64,000 bases of DNA from CBDCCV01 sp965215025 (GTDB lineage Bacteria > Bacteroidota > Rhodothermia > Rhodothermales > Salinibacteraceae): assembly GCA_965215025.1 (NCBI GenBank), contig CBDCCV010000002.1, positions 930,001 through 994,000 of the forward strand, read 5' to 3'. Every line of letters begins with the position of its first letter. Position 1 is the stretch's first letter. The notes below the pieces were generated by a model that saw only the letters and a list, made by a program, of their open reading frames with translations, made no database searches and was not told where the DNA came from. A program made the position numbers and the translations under genes. This document shows positions 17,224 through 25,961 of this stretch, one piece after another.

Positions 17224-18276
17224 ATGCCAGTAATGCAGCAGCTTGATCTCTGGGAAGGGGAAGTGGGGGCCGCGCTCGCAGGGTCGCATGAAGCTCCTCC
17301 ATCCGATATTGAACCAGCCGTGCCGACGGAGGTCTACGATACCTACTGGCGGTTTACCTTCGAGAGGCAGAACATTTTTTTTCGGAGGGTGGCCAGAGAC
17401 AGCCCTCCTTACACGACCGACCCGATATTGTCTACCCACAAGTTCACGAACGCTTATCGGGCGTCTGACCGCGTGAGTCAGTATCTCATTCGCAATGTCA
17501 TTTACGGCGGAGCTGGCGGCCATTCCCTACGGGATACTTTCTTCCGGATCCTTCTTTTTAAGACGTTCAACCGAATCGACACCTGGGAGCTTCTCGAGCG
17601 TCGCCTTGGCCCGATTCGCTACGAGAGCTATTCCTTTGAGAAGTACGGCGAGGTTCTGGAGAGCGCCATGACCTCTGGCCAGGCCATCTACTCAGCAGCC
17701 TACATAATGTCTTCCGGCAAACGCGCCTTCGGGCACAGCCGGAAGTTCGCCAACCACTTGAAGCTGCTCGAATCGATGATGGCAGATGGTCTGCCTGAGC
17801 AAGTAGCTGAAGCGGCACGAATGCAGGACGTCTTCAACCTGCTCAAGACCTATCCTACCATCGGGGACTTCCTCGCTTACCAGTACGCGACGGACCTCAA
17901 CTACAGCCAGATCACTGATTTCGACGAGACGAGTTTTGTCGTCCCGGGGCCGGGCGCGCGCGACGGCATCAAAAAGTGCTTCAGCGACCTTGGCGGCCTC
18001 GATGAGCCGCAGGTCATCAAGCTAATGTGGGAGAGGCAAGACGAGGAGTTCGCTCGGCTCGGATTAGAATTCAAGTCGCTCTGGGGGCGTCCGCTCAAAC
18101 TGATTGACTGCCAAAATCTTTTCTGCGAGGTGGCGAAGTACGCACGCGTTGCGCATCCCAATGCGATTGGCCACAGCGGTCGCACTCGGATTAAACAGAA
18201 GTATATTCCGAATGGCGATCCTATCGACTACTGGTACCCGCCGAAGTGGGGCCTCAACGATCTAATTCCTTCATAG
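17224..18276 (+). CDS. Putative DNA base hypermodification protein (HMUDK/aGPT-pyrophosphorylase type)
   Basis: About 350 residues from ATG 17224 (MPVMQQLDLWEGEV); a TTG at 17179 overlaps the preceding stop and is the alternative. The body has the run WRFTFERQNIFFRR, DPILSTHKFTNAYRASDRV, QYLIRNVIY, FRILLFKTFNRIDTWELL, GDFLAYQYATDLNYS, FVVPGPGARDGIKKCF and LIDCQNLFCEVAKYARV. I recognise this as the helical family linked with 5-hydroxymethyluracil DNA kinases and alpha-glutamyl/putrescinyl-thymine pyrophosphorylases of phages; which clade is uncertain. Flanking kinase and thymidylate-synthase-like genes in one operon fit thymine hypermodification. Confidence 0.7.
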   Translation: MPVMQQLDLWEGEVGAALAGSHEAPPSDIEPAVPTEVYDTYWRFTFERQNIFFRRVARDSPPYTTDPILSTHKFTNAYRASDRVSQYLIRNVIYGGAGGHSLRDTFFRILLFKTFNRIDTWELLERRLGPIRYESYSFEKYGEVLESAMTSGQAIYSAAYIMSSGKRAFGHSRKFANHLKLLESMMADGLPEQVAEAARMQDVFNLLKTYPTIGDFLAYQYATDLNYSQITDFDETSFVVPGPGARDGIKKCFSDLGGLDEPQVIKLMWERQDEEFARLGLEFKSLWGRPLKLIDCQNLFCEVAKYARVAHPNAIGHSGRTRIKQKYIPNGDPIDYWYPPKWGLNDLIPS

Positions 18277-18296
18277 ATCACTGCAGTCTCCTATCC

Positions 18297-19298
18297 ATGG
18301 ATACTTTCGAGGGAAGTACCGCAGATGAGGTTTGGATCGAAGCGGCCTCCCGATTTTCGTCCGGTGGGGGCGTCTCACGACAGGGCAGCCGAGGCGGGGA
18401 GACAGACGAGCTACTTCATGCTGCTTTCGAGATACGAGATCCCCGGCAGCGTTGGATCGTGTCCCGCACGCCAGCTCTGAACCCGGCCTTTGCACTGGCG
18501 GAGGTTGTCTGGATCGTGCAAGGTCGCCAAGACTCTGCGTTTCTGAACTACTGGAACAGGCAGCTTTCGAAGTTCGCTGGCGAGGGCAAAACCTACGACG
18601 GAGCCTACGGGCACAGGCTGCGGCAGAACTTCGGTATAGATCAGCTCGAAAGAGCGTACTACGCGCTCAAAAGCAAGCCGGAGACGCGCCAAGTAGTACT
18701 TCAGATATGGGACTCCGGCCGAGACCTCCCCGAGGAGGACGGGAGTCCGCGTAGCGAAGACGTGCCGTGCAACGTGACTTCGCTACTTAAAGTCCGGAAT
18801 GGGAAGCTGGAGTGGTCGCAGATTCTGCGTAGCAACGATCTTTTTCGGGGCGTGCCACACAACTTTGTGCAGTTCACCTCGCTGCAGGAGATACTGGCCG
18901 GCTGGCTTGGCATCGAGGTGGGCACGTACACGCACTTCAGCGACAGCCTGCATGTCTACGCTCGCGAGCGCGAGATAGTGTGCCCACCACGAAAAATAGA
19001 AGTGGAACCGAACACGGACATCCTTTCGCTAGGCAAGAACGATTCGGACCTGTACTTCCACGATTTAGCTGCCCGTATAGACGCCTTCACCACCGAAAGC
19101 CTCAGCCGGTCTAAGCACCATAGTATTTCAGAGTGGGACGGCGCTCCAGAGGCGATTCAAAACATGCTGTACGTCTTTTCTGCGGAGGCAGCTCGTCGCA
19201 GAGGATGGCGCGGCCTTTCGCGCGATGCGATGAGCAGATGCTCGAATCCGGCCTTCTCGCAACTGTGGAGGCGCTGGTGGGATCGCGTCGAGCAGTAG
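18297..19298 (+). CDS. Thymidylate-synthase-like enzyme
   Basis: A 333-residue protein from ATG 18297, 20 bp after the previous gene. The ThyA-fold active site is readable: nucleophile C158 in DVPCNV, R178 and D181 in LRSNDLFRGVP, N189 in PHNF (the asparagine that selects uracil over cytosine bases), and H219/Y221 in SDSLHVY. It is longer than ThyA (about 264) and diverges strongly elsewhere. Housekeeping thymidylate synthase or a dUMP hydroxymethylase are both possible; the operon context favours a modified-thymine role. Folate is the expected one-carbon donor. Confidence 0.78.
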   Translation: MDTFEGSTADEVWIEAASRFSSGGGVSRQGSRGGETDELLHAAFEIRDPRQRWIVSRTPALNPAFALAEVVWIVQGRQDSAFLNYWNRQLSKFAGEGKTYDGAYGHRLRQNFGIDQLERAYYALKSKPETRQVVLQIWDSGRDLPEEDGSPRSEDVPCNVTSLLKVRNGKLEWSQILRSNDLFRGVPHNFVQFTSLQEILAGWLGIEVGTYTHFSDSLHVYAREREIVCPPRKIEVEPNTDILSLGKNDSDLYFHDLAARIDAFTTESLSRSKHHSISEWDGAPEAIQNMLYVFSAEAARRRGWRGLSRDAMSRCSNPAFSQLWRRWWDRVEQ

Positions 19299-19355
19299 TC
19301 TCGACAGCTTTCAAGTCCTTTCCCCATCGACTCAGCATAAAGCCATTCTATGTCT

Positions 19356-20750
19356 TCACTCGGTCCCCCGCTCGTAGGACTCGAAGAGATGACGGAGTGG
19401 ATCAGTCCCCCCTGGCAGATCAACAGCGCGCGCGACCTCCACTGCTTGCTCGTACATGGACCGCGTTTTCCACGGCTCAGGCTGGAGGCTTAGCGCATAC
19501 TCGTAATGGCTTAGCGCCTTCTCGTCCTGTCTATGTACCAGGTAGGCTTCACCCATTGTCGCAAGACGCCATATTCCCTTAGGCGCCACTTCGCAGTGCT
19601 CTAAAGCCCGGTCAGCCCATTCAGTTGCCTGCGCGCGATTCCTTTTGTAGGTCAGATACATGAAGGCGATGTTTATGGCGTGGTAGTATTGCTGGTCAGG
19701 CTGCGCAGTGCTCTCGTATGCGCGCTGGTACAAATCCAGCGCTTCTTTTGCATCACTCTTCGTGCGTTCGAGCTTCCACCTCCTTTTGAACCGTCCCGCG
19801 AGCGCGCCCATGGCATCCGTCTCACTCCTTCCATGGGACCGCAGCACATCGATGGCTTCTTCGCGCTTTCCTGTGTGATCCAACGCGATAGCGTACTGCA
19901 CCAGCGCTGGTGCATCGAGTTCGCTCACCCGTCCTTTGAATTTCCTTACCGCTCGATGGAAATCCCTCTGTTCAACGGCGAGGCGCGCACCGTCGAATGG
20001 GTCTGTTGGCCCGCCGGTCAGCTTTCCAGCTACCAGTTGAAAGGAAGGGTTGGTTTTATCCTGAGGCTTGACCATCTCCGAGTGATCGCCTGGAACTACG
20101 TGCTGCATCTTCTTGGCGAACGGTCCGAGCGAGGACTTCTCGTTTACAAACTCATCCTCCGAGCCAGCAGCGACATGAAGCTCGAAGGTCGCCTTAAAGG
20201 AGGTTGGCGCACCGAACGTCTCATCCCACTCTAAGCGCAGATCTCGTACAAAGCTGCTTCCCGGCTGCATGTCCCTGATCTGCCGTTTCCCGTATCTTAT
20301 GAAGCGGGCTTTCCCTGTGCCGCAACTCGGCGTCCCGAACAGGAACACGTGACTTATACGACTCCGGATGTCCGCCTCGAGCAGCGCCTTCTGAACCACC
20401 AGCCCGCCCATGCTGTGAGCTACCAGAGCAATGCTTCTGTACTGCTCAAGTGACGACTTGAGAGTAGTTTCTAATCGTCTGGCAAGTTTGTCGATAGCAG
20501 GATCGGCCGACCACAGCCGTCTCAGGAAATCCGGAGCTATTCTCGACGAGTAGCTTACGGCGAACACGTCCCATCCTTTGAGGCCAGGATGATCTGTGAC
20601 TAAATCGAAGAACCTCCCCCATGTGTCCTTCGCGTTGCCGAGGTAGCCATGGATGAAAACCACGGCTGCATCATTGCGGGTCTGCCGGATCGCCTCAACC
20701 GGCTTCGAGCGACGGCCACGCAGCTTCCTGATCCAATCCCACATACTCAT
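19356..20750 (-). CDS. Alpha/beta-hydrolase (lipase-like) fused to TPR/TRAFs-binding-type region
   Basis: A 464-residue protein. Residues 25-235 are an alpha/beta-hydrolase of the DUF676/PGAP1-like type: HGYLG at 34-38, nucleophile S113 in VAHSMGGLV and H223 in VPGDHSEMV. Residues 250-460 are TPR-like helices (YAIALDHTGKREEAIDVL, YYHAINIAFMYL, ALSHYEYALSLQPE), resembling the MAP3K TRAFs-binding (DUF4071) region found in bacterial conflict proteins. Its start overlaps the stop of the SLOG-like gene by 4 bp, so the two are translationally coupled. Inference: a regulated esterase or lipase effector. Confidence 0.78.
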   Translation of the reverse strand: MSMWDWIRKLRGRRSKPVEAIRQTRNDAAVVFIHGYLGNAKDTWGRFFDLVTDHPGLKGWDVFAVSYSSRIAPDFLRRLWSADPAIDKLARRLETTLKSSLEQYRSIALVAHSMGGLVVQKALLEADIRSRISHVFLFGTPSCGTGKARFIRYGKRQIRDMQPGSSFVRDLRLEWDETFGAPTSFKATFELHVAAGSEDEFVNEKSSLGPFAKKMQHVVPGDHSEMVKPQDKTNPSFQLVAGKLTGGPTDPFDGARLAVEQRDFHRAVRKFKGRVSELDAPALVQYAIALDHTGKREEAIDVLRSHGRSETDAMGALAGRFKRRWKLERTKSDAKEALDLYQRAYESTAQPDQQYYHAINIAFMYLTYKRNRAQATEWADRALEHCEVAPKGIWRLATMGEAYLVHRQDEKALSHYEYALSLQPEPWKTRSMYEQAVEVARAVDLPGGTDPLRHLFESYERGTE

Positions 20751-21340
20751 TCTGCAGATTTTTCGTCAGGGTAGCGCGTTGAGACGTGGACGCTCTCGAA
20801 GCCGCGGGCTTGCGCGCCCTGGACCATCTCTAAGGTCATGTCGCCTTCCTCACGTGGCTCCCCTTCCCACACGGCCACGACCAAAACGCCACTATCCGCA
20901 TCGCTTAATTCCCCGCCTTCCTTTCCACCAGCCCCTGCGAGATGCTCGGCGCGTCTTAGTATCTCCGCACTGGCCGCAGCGAACGCTTTGCCGTCGTCGC
21001 CGTCTCTTTCGAGCACTACGAGCGCTTCCTCTCTTGATACCTCTTCGATAATTCGGTCGTACAGCTCCTCCCAATGCCCGGGGCGGTCAACTACCGACAC
21101 CTCTCGGAAGGAGGCGGAGTCGAACGGCAGCACAACTTCGCGTTCTATTCCTAAGTCTCCGGCAACGTCGAGCGCCAGCAGGTCTGCCCCGCACGCAGCG
21201 GAACATACGAGCATGTGCACCCCCCTATCCAGCATTGTTTGGCGGAGCCGTTCTCGAACGAAAACGGCGTTGCCCACAGGAAATTGGATCTTTTGAGCGT
21301 CTCGGCTATCTGGCCGGCGTCCTGCAAGTACAGCTATCAT
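20747..21340 (-). CDS. SLOG-like Rossmannoid nucleotide-sensor protein
   Basis: A 197-residue protein beginning MIAVLAGRRPDS, then LVCSAACGADLLALDVAGDLGI, VVLPFDSASFREVSVVDRPGHW and, near the C-terminus, SGVLVVAVWEGE. The Gly-rich strand-loop, the CGAD turn and the alternating beta/alpha layout suggest the SLOG/LOG superfamily that binds nucleotides and NAD-derived ligands; I could not confirm the subfamily. It is the first gene of a two-gene unit with the lipase-TPR gene and diverges from the zinc-ribbon and TIR genes over 116 bp. Confidence 0.5.
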   Translation of the reverse strand: MIAVLAGRRPDSRDAQKIQFPVGNAVFVRERLRQTMLDRGVHMLVCSAACGADLLALDVAGDLGIEREVVLPFDSASFREVSVVDRPGHWEELYDRIIEEVSREEALVVLERDGDDGKAFAAASAEILRRAEHLAGAGGKEGGELSDADSGVLVVAVWEGEPREEGDMTLEMVQGAQARGFESVHVSTRYPDEKSAE

Positions 21341-21456
21341 CCGACGACCCCGTATGTATTCAGCACGATGCTTGATGACCGAAAAGTAGACCGGGAACGG
21401 TTTTTGCTCTGGTACGGCGTGCAGTTATCGAAAAGCGTTTTAGCTTCTAAACGCGA

Positions 21457-22314
21457 ATGCGGACCGTACCTCTGCTACGCGCACCTACCATATTGCTCGC
21501 CTCGAAGTTAATTTTACCTGTGGTCTCTGCCAGTATACCGCCTACTCCCAAAGATGCTTGGATTAAGCACGAAGTGGCGGAGGATGCGAAAAGCAGTCTC
21601 TCTTTCTACTACAGTGAAGATTTAAGTCCTCTTCCTGTTCGAGCTGTCACGAAGCCGGGAGACAACAAAGCTGACCCTAATCTCGAAACGGGGACGTACG
21701 GGCTTTTTACCACCTGTGGCAGGCGCGCGCGCTCCGCAATCGTGTCTCACGAAAGACCTTACCTTTTCTTTTGCACCAGGCGGTCGGGAGAACGCGTGCT
21801 GACGGGGTACTACCGCATCGGTTGGTACGCTAAGCACCGAAAGATAAAAAGGGATTTCGCGCTAGCTGCCGGGGACGTTCATTTCGTCAAGAAGCCTATC
21901 CCGCTGGCCGAAGTCAATCAACGGCTCGGCACTAACTTTAGCGAGGCCTTCCGGCAGGTTAGGCTCGTCAAACCGGAGGACGCTGAATGTTTGCGCGATA
22001 TGTTGTGCAAGCAGCCAGACGCCACGGAAAAATACATAGCTGAGATTCGCCGCCTCGAGCGCTTCAACGCGTCTCGCAGCGGATACCGGTATGTGGCCCA
22101 CAAGCGGGGCCATCCGTTTACTTGGTCCGACGCGAACCTTGTCCTGAACACCGGCTCGCAAGTAGGTTCAGGCGAGGCTCCTTCTACTGAATCACCTACG
22201 GGCTTGTGGCGCTGCGAGGAATGCGGCGAGACGCACTCCAGCGGCAGGCTCCTTCGCCAGTGCCCAAACTGCGGTACGGCCAACAGCATCGTGCCTGTTC
22301 CAGAAGTTTCTTGA
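21457..22314 (+). CDS. Zinc-ribbon protein with possible PUA/Nmad-like reader domain
   Basis: A 285-residue protein. Residues 75-130 (TGTYGLFTTCGRRAR, YLFFCTRR, VLTGYYRIGWYA) are beta-rich and remind me of PUA/EVE-like nucleotide-modification-associated domains; this is a weak call. Residues 130-225 are mainly helical. The C-terminus has a two-knuckle zinc ribbon, CEECGE...CPNCGT. The first 20 residues are hydrophobic enough that a downstream start is possible. It sits 7 bp before the TIR gene, so they are probably co-transcribed. Confidence 0.45.
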   Translation: MRTVPLLRAPTILLASKLILPVVSASIPPTPKDAWIKHEVAEDAKSSLSFYYSEDLSPLPVRAVTKPGDNKADPNLETGTYGLFTTCGRRARSAIVSHERPYLFFCTRRSGERVLTGYYRIGWYAKHRKIKRDFALAAGDVHFVKKPIPLAEVNQRLGTNFSEAFRQVRLVKPEDAECLRDMLCKQPDATEKYIAEIRRLERFNASRSGYRYVAHKRGHPFTWSDANLVLNTGSQVGSGEAPSTESPTGLWRCEECGETHSSGRLLRQCPNCGTANSIVPVPEVS

Positions 22315-22321
22315 AGCGCAA

Positions 22322-22810
22322 ATGCCTAAAAAGCGACGCATTTTCATTTCCTTCCACAGCGCCGATAGACAGCGAGTGGGAGGCTTTAACCTGCTCCCGT
22401 ACAACAGCAACGTGGACGCCGAATTCTCCACTCGGCATCTTCTAAGCCCAGTTAAAAGCGACAACGACAGCTATGTGCGGCGCAAAATCAGCGAGCAGAT
22501 GAAGGGCACCTCCGCAACGATGGTGCTCCTCGGGCCGAAAACGTACGAGCGCGAGTGGGTCGCGGAGGAGATCAAGAAAACCGTGGAGAACAGCAAGGGG
22601 GTGGTAGCCATGCGTTTCAAGGACGAAGAAGCCCCCCTCCCTCCTGACTCGTGCGTAGGGAAAGCGCTGGAGGAAGCCGGAGCCGAGGTCTTAGACTGGG
22701 ACCCGAATGAGATAAGGGAAGCTATTGAGCGAGCGCTCTTGCAGACGAAGCGTGCAAAGCAAATCGCAAGAGTAACACCTGGTTCTTCCGGATCTTGCGG
22801 CCGGCGATAA
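22322..22810 (+). CDS. TIR-like protein, ThsB (Thoeris)/DUF1863 type
   Basis: A 162-residue protein. RRIFISFHSADRQRV, GFNLLPYNSN, YVRRKISEQMKGTSATMVLLG, TYEREWVAEEI and GVVAMRFKD follow the order of the TIR-like DUF1863 domain, the family that contains ThsB, which makes cyclic ADP-ribose isomers from NAD on phage infection. The glutamates of WVAEEI (82-83) are candidates for the catalytic residue. The C-terminal 25 residues are low in similarity and end 10 bp from an IS982 element, so the original 3' end may have been altered. Confidence 0.72.
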   Translation: MPKKRRIFISFHSADRQRVGGFNLLPYNSNVDAEFSTRHLLSPVKSDNDSYVRRKISEQMKGTSATMVLLGPKTYEREWVAEEIKKTVENSKGVVAMRFKDEEAPLPPDSCVGKALEEAGAEVLDWDPNEIREAIERALLQTKRAKQIARVTPGSSGSCGRR

Positions 22811-22820
22811 CACCTAAGTA

Positions 22821-23763
22821 ACCCAAGTTGCGGGGTAGAGCCTGGAGGTAGAAAAAACGGTGTCCACCGGGGAAGTCGTGAGGGTTCGCCTTCCAAGCTG
22901 AACCTTCCACGCCCCCGACCCGATGGACACCGAAGCGACGGAAATGTACTGCGTAACCGACGACTGGCTCAAGGCCCGACGCCACTGCGAGAGCGTTCAG
23001 CGCAAGGTCACTGACGCGGAGGTGATGACCGTAGCCTTGGTGGCCGCACGCTTTTTCGGAGGCAACTTCGAGCGTGCTTGGCGGCATTTGACCGGGGGCC
23101 GCTACATGCTGCGCCGGCTGAGCCGGGGCCGATTCAACCGCCGCCTTCACGCAATCAGTCATCTCTTCGAGGAACTGTTCCGGCGGCTTGCCCAGCATCG
23201 GAAGGGCGCTGGCGAGGGGGGCGTCTTTTTAGTGGACAGCTTCCCGGTTCCGGTGTGCGACGACGTCCGCATCGACGGGTGCCGGGTTTACCAGAAAGAG
23301 GCTTTCAAAGGGTATGCAGTCAGCAAGCGGCGCTTTTTCTACGGCTTGAAGGTGCACGTGCTCGCCAACGAAGAGGGCCAGCCCGTGGAGGCCTTCCTCG
23401 CGTCCGGTAGCCGCAGCGACACGGATCAGCTTCGCAAGCTCCCGAGTTCGACCTGCCGCAGGATTCTACCGTCTACGGCGACAAAGCCTACAACGAGTAC
23501 TTCACTAAGGACCTTCTCGAAGAGGCCTTCAGGATCGACCTCTCGCCGATCAGGAAGAAAAACTCCATGCGAGGAGAGGTGCCGGCCTTCGTGCGCTACC
23601 TTAAGGCTTCATTCCGCAAGTGCATCGAGACGACCTTCAGCCAGATCAAACGATGGATGCCGCAGTCGATTCACGCGGTTACGGCCAGGGGGTTTGAACT
23701 GAAAGTCTTCCTCTTTGTGCTCGCCTACAGCTTCAACGGCCTCCTGTAGGTCGCAAGTATGAT
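22821..23763 (+). mobile_element. IS982-family element (ends approximate)
   Basis: The transposase remnant is enclosed by weak inverted repeats, ACCCAAGTTGCG at 22821 and, on the other strand, ATCATACTTGCG ending at 23763. No target duplication is seen, so the boundaries are estimates. It separates the TIR gene from the secreted endonuclease gene. Confidence 0.55.
22923..23749 (+). pseudogene. IS982-family transposase, frameshifted
   Basis: The first frame gives VDSFPVPVCDDVRIDG, KGYAVSKRRFFYGLKVHVLA and ends in sense at SDTDQLRKL near 23440. The remainder continues in another frame as FDLPQDSTVYGDKAYNEYF, IRKKNSMRGEV and IETTFSQIKRW to a TAG at 23747-23749. A single missing base around 23444 restores the frame. 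The D, D and E catalytic positions of the DDE domain are all present across the two frames. Confidence 0.8.
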
Positions 23764-23801
23764 ATCAATCAGTCATCCCAAAGCCGCGCTCAAGCTCTCT
23801 A

Positions 23802-25793
23802 CTACTTCACGAGCACCATCTGCTCCGAAGCCGTGAAGTTGCCGGTCTCCAAGCGGTACACGTACGTCCCGCTCGGCAGGCCCTCCGCCTCCCACACGAC
23901 GCGGTACGTCGCCGGCGCCATCTGCTCGTCCACGAGCGTCGCGACCTTCCGACCCAGCACGTCGAAGACTTCGAGCGTGACGTGCGTCTCTTCGGCCACG
24001 TCGAAGGGAATCGTCGTGAACTGGCGCACCGGGTTCGGGTAGTTGCCTTCGAGGGCGAAGCCCACCGGCGCCGAAGCATCCACCCGCGAGACCACCGGAT
24101 CGCACCGAGCCGTGAGGCCGGCGCCATTCTCCACCGTTACGAGAATAGCGGCGCGGTCTGTGTTCGGATCGACGAGTGTGCCACCGAATTCAAGAGAGGA
24201 CGCCTCACCGGGACCGAAGGAGACCACGTCGCCCTCGTCGTAGCTACTCGCTGGTCCGGAGCCGGTATCGAAAAAGCCGTCGAGATTCTTCAGTCGCGTG
24301 AACGCAATGGAGACGATGCCACTCTCATCGTCCGTGGCGGAGGTGGTAACTGACGGCGGGTTTGCGTCTCGATCCATTATGATCTCTCCACATACGGGAG
24401 GAGTCTCGTCTTCGGTGACCTGATCTTCTTCGAGTGTCTGGTTAGCGTTCAAAGCACCAGGTGAGTCTACAGAAGGACCTGTCCACGCGAAATCCGCGTA
24501 ACTCGCGCCCGTGCCCGTAAGCTGAAGACTCTGACCTACAGGCGTGCTACTCCCCTCCTCTACTCCTATATCGGTCGATGTAAGGCCTTGAGCACAGCCA
24601 TCTGTGGCGGTGATCGTGCCCTCGTAGGAGAGAAACTGCACGACTCCACCGCTTTCTACAGGACTGCCCTGGTAACAGAGCACAAGGCCATCGGGGCTAC
24701 CGTTCTGGATGCCGTCCTCATCGATAGAGAAGACGGTGTAGTCACCAACGTTCTCGCCGGTAGTGAACTCCGTGAGCATGAGTTCGGAACCGTACGTCCC
24801 GTCGTCGGAGCCGTTGTAGAAGACGATGCTAAGGTCGGCGAGGTCGAGCATATCGGGATGTCTGACGATGACCTCGACGAACTCACCCGTGTCGGCTCCT
24901 TCGTTGTCGTAATGCAGTTCGTTGATCCAGGTCGCCACCACTGGATCGGACGGAGGCGCACCCCCACCCCCGGACGTACCGAACGCACGGCGCACGAGCG
25001 ACGTGTCGAGGACGAACGGGTTGGCCGCGTCCTGCAGTGTGGCAATGTATTCCGAGCGCGCATACTCCTCGGCGTCCACGAGATCCTGAGTGTGCCACGC
25101 GAGGAGGGCGTCTTTCTGTGCGTCGAAGAAGGCCGAGTCCTCTGCCTCGGCCTCAGAGCGGTAGATGGCGTAGAAGTAGAGAGCCGCACGGGCGACATCA
25201 CCAGCCCTCGCCTCGCGCGGCTCGAAACGCCCCTCGTAGCGAGGATCGGGATGTTCGTTGTCCTTCTCGCTGTACTCGTCGATAAGCTCGGACGGGACGT
25301 TCGACTGCGACTCGTTCAAGCGGTACCAGGCGTCGGTCAGGGCGTCGGGGATCTCGTCGTAAGGGTGATTCGAGCGGGCGCTGTTGGCCTGGACGCGCGC
25401 GGGGTAGAGGATGTGGAGGTCCGAGCGCTGCGGCTCGGTCCCGGCGCCTTTGGACTGCGGCCAGGTGTGCTCGGCGTTGATACCTTTAGCGAAGGCGTCC
25501 TGAGAGGGATCGGCCTCGGGGTCGAGTACCACGGAGAAGCCAGTGTAGACGCCTTCGACAAAGCCACGCTCGCGCTGGAGATAGGCGTAGAGGGAGTCGC
25601 GCGCGGGGCCGTAGCCGAGCGTCTGATCCGGCGCGTAAGCCGAGCTTAGCGCGGCGAGGAGATCTTCCCCTTCGAGGTCGGGGAAGATGGCCTGCTGGGG
25701 GACGCTCTGCTGTGCCTCTACCGGAGGGGACAAGACGAAGAGCAGGATCAGCAGTAAAGAAAAAGACAGCGTAGAGCGTAACGTAGAGGTCAT
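23802..25793 (-). CDS. Secreted endonuclease I with lamin-tail-like domain and T9SS sorting tail
   Basis: A 663-residue protein. It has a signal peptide (residues 1-27), an endonuclease I domain over about 35-275 with H109 in NAEHTWPQSKGA and H127/N137 in QRSDLHILYPARVQANSARS, then a lamin-tail-like beta domain from about 285 (WINELHYDNEG, EFVEVIV), and a further beta domain. The last 80 residues (NYPNPV, VFDVLGRKVATL, GTYVYRLETG, VLVK) are a type IX secretion C-terminal sorting domain. It should cut DNA or RNA outside the cell, for nutrient recovery or biofilm DNA. Confidence 0.9.
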   Translation of the reverse strand: MTSTLRSTLSFSLLLILLFVLSPPVEAQQSVPQQAIFPDLEGEDLLAALSSAYAPDQTLGYGPARDSLYAYLQRERGFVEGVYTGFSVVLDPEADPSQDAFAKGINAEHTWPQSKGAGTEPQRSDLHILYPARVQANSARSNHPYDEIPDALTDAWYRLNESQSNVPSELIDEYSEKDNEHPDPRYEGRFEPREARAGDVARAALYFYAIYRSEAEAEDSAFFDAQKDALLAWHTQDLVDAEEYARSEYIATLQDAANPFVLDTSLVRRAFGTSGGGGAPPSDPVVATWINELHYDNEGADTGEFVEVIVRHPDMLDLADLSIVFYNGSDDGTYGSELMLTEFTTGENVGDYTVFSIDEDGIQNGSPDGLVLCYQGSPVESGGVVQFLSYEGTITATDGCAQGLTSTDIGVEEGSSTPVGQSLQLTGTGASYADFAWTGPSVDSPGALNANQTLEEDQVTEDETPPVCGEIIMDRDANPPSVTTSATDDESGIVSIAFTRLKNLDGFFDTGSGPASSYDEGDVVSFGPGEASSLEFGGTLVDPNTDRAAILVTVENGAGLTARCDPVVSRVDASAPVGFALEGNYPNPVRQFTTIPFDVAEETHVTLEVFDVLGRKVATLVDEQMAPATYRVVWEAEGLPSGTYVYRLETGNFTASEQMVLVK

Positions 25794-25961
25794 AGCCGAA
25801 GGCAGGACGGGAAAAACGACGAGGGACTTGACGCTATGAGAAGAGCACGCCGCATTCTGCGCGCTCCAAGATACGGGGAAGCTACCGCATTTGCACGTCC
25901 CTGTAGCGCTCTTCCAACCTCTCGCCGCACTCCGGGCTGCAAAACTGGTGCTACGCAGCGG

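Noticed and set aside
22772..22815. TAACACCT occurring twice, considered as the target duplication of the IS982 element
   Set aside because: Both copies lie on the same side of the element and no copy is found beyond its right end.
24588..25649. 353-codon plus-strand frame opposite the endonuclease I gene
   Set aside because: Antisense shadow; the minus strand has signal peptide, active site and sorting tail.
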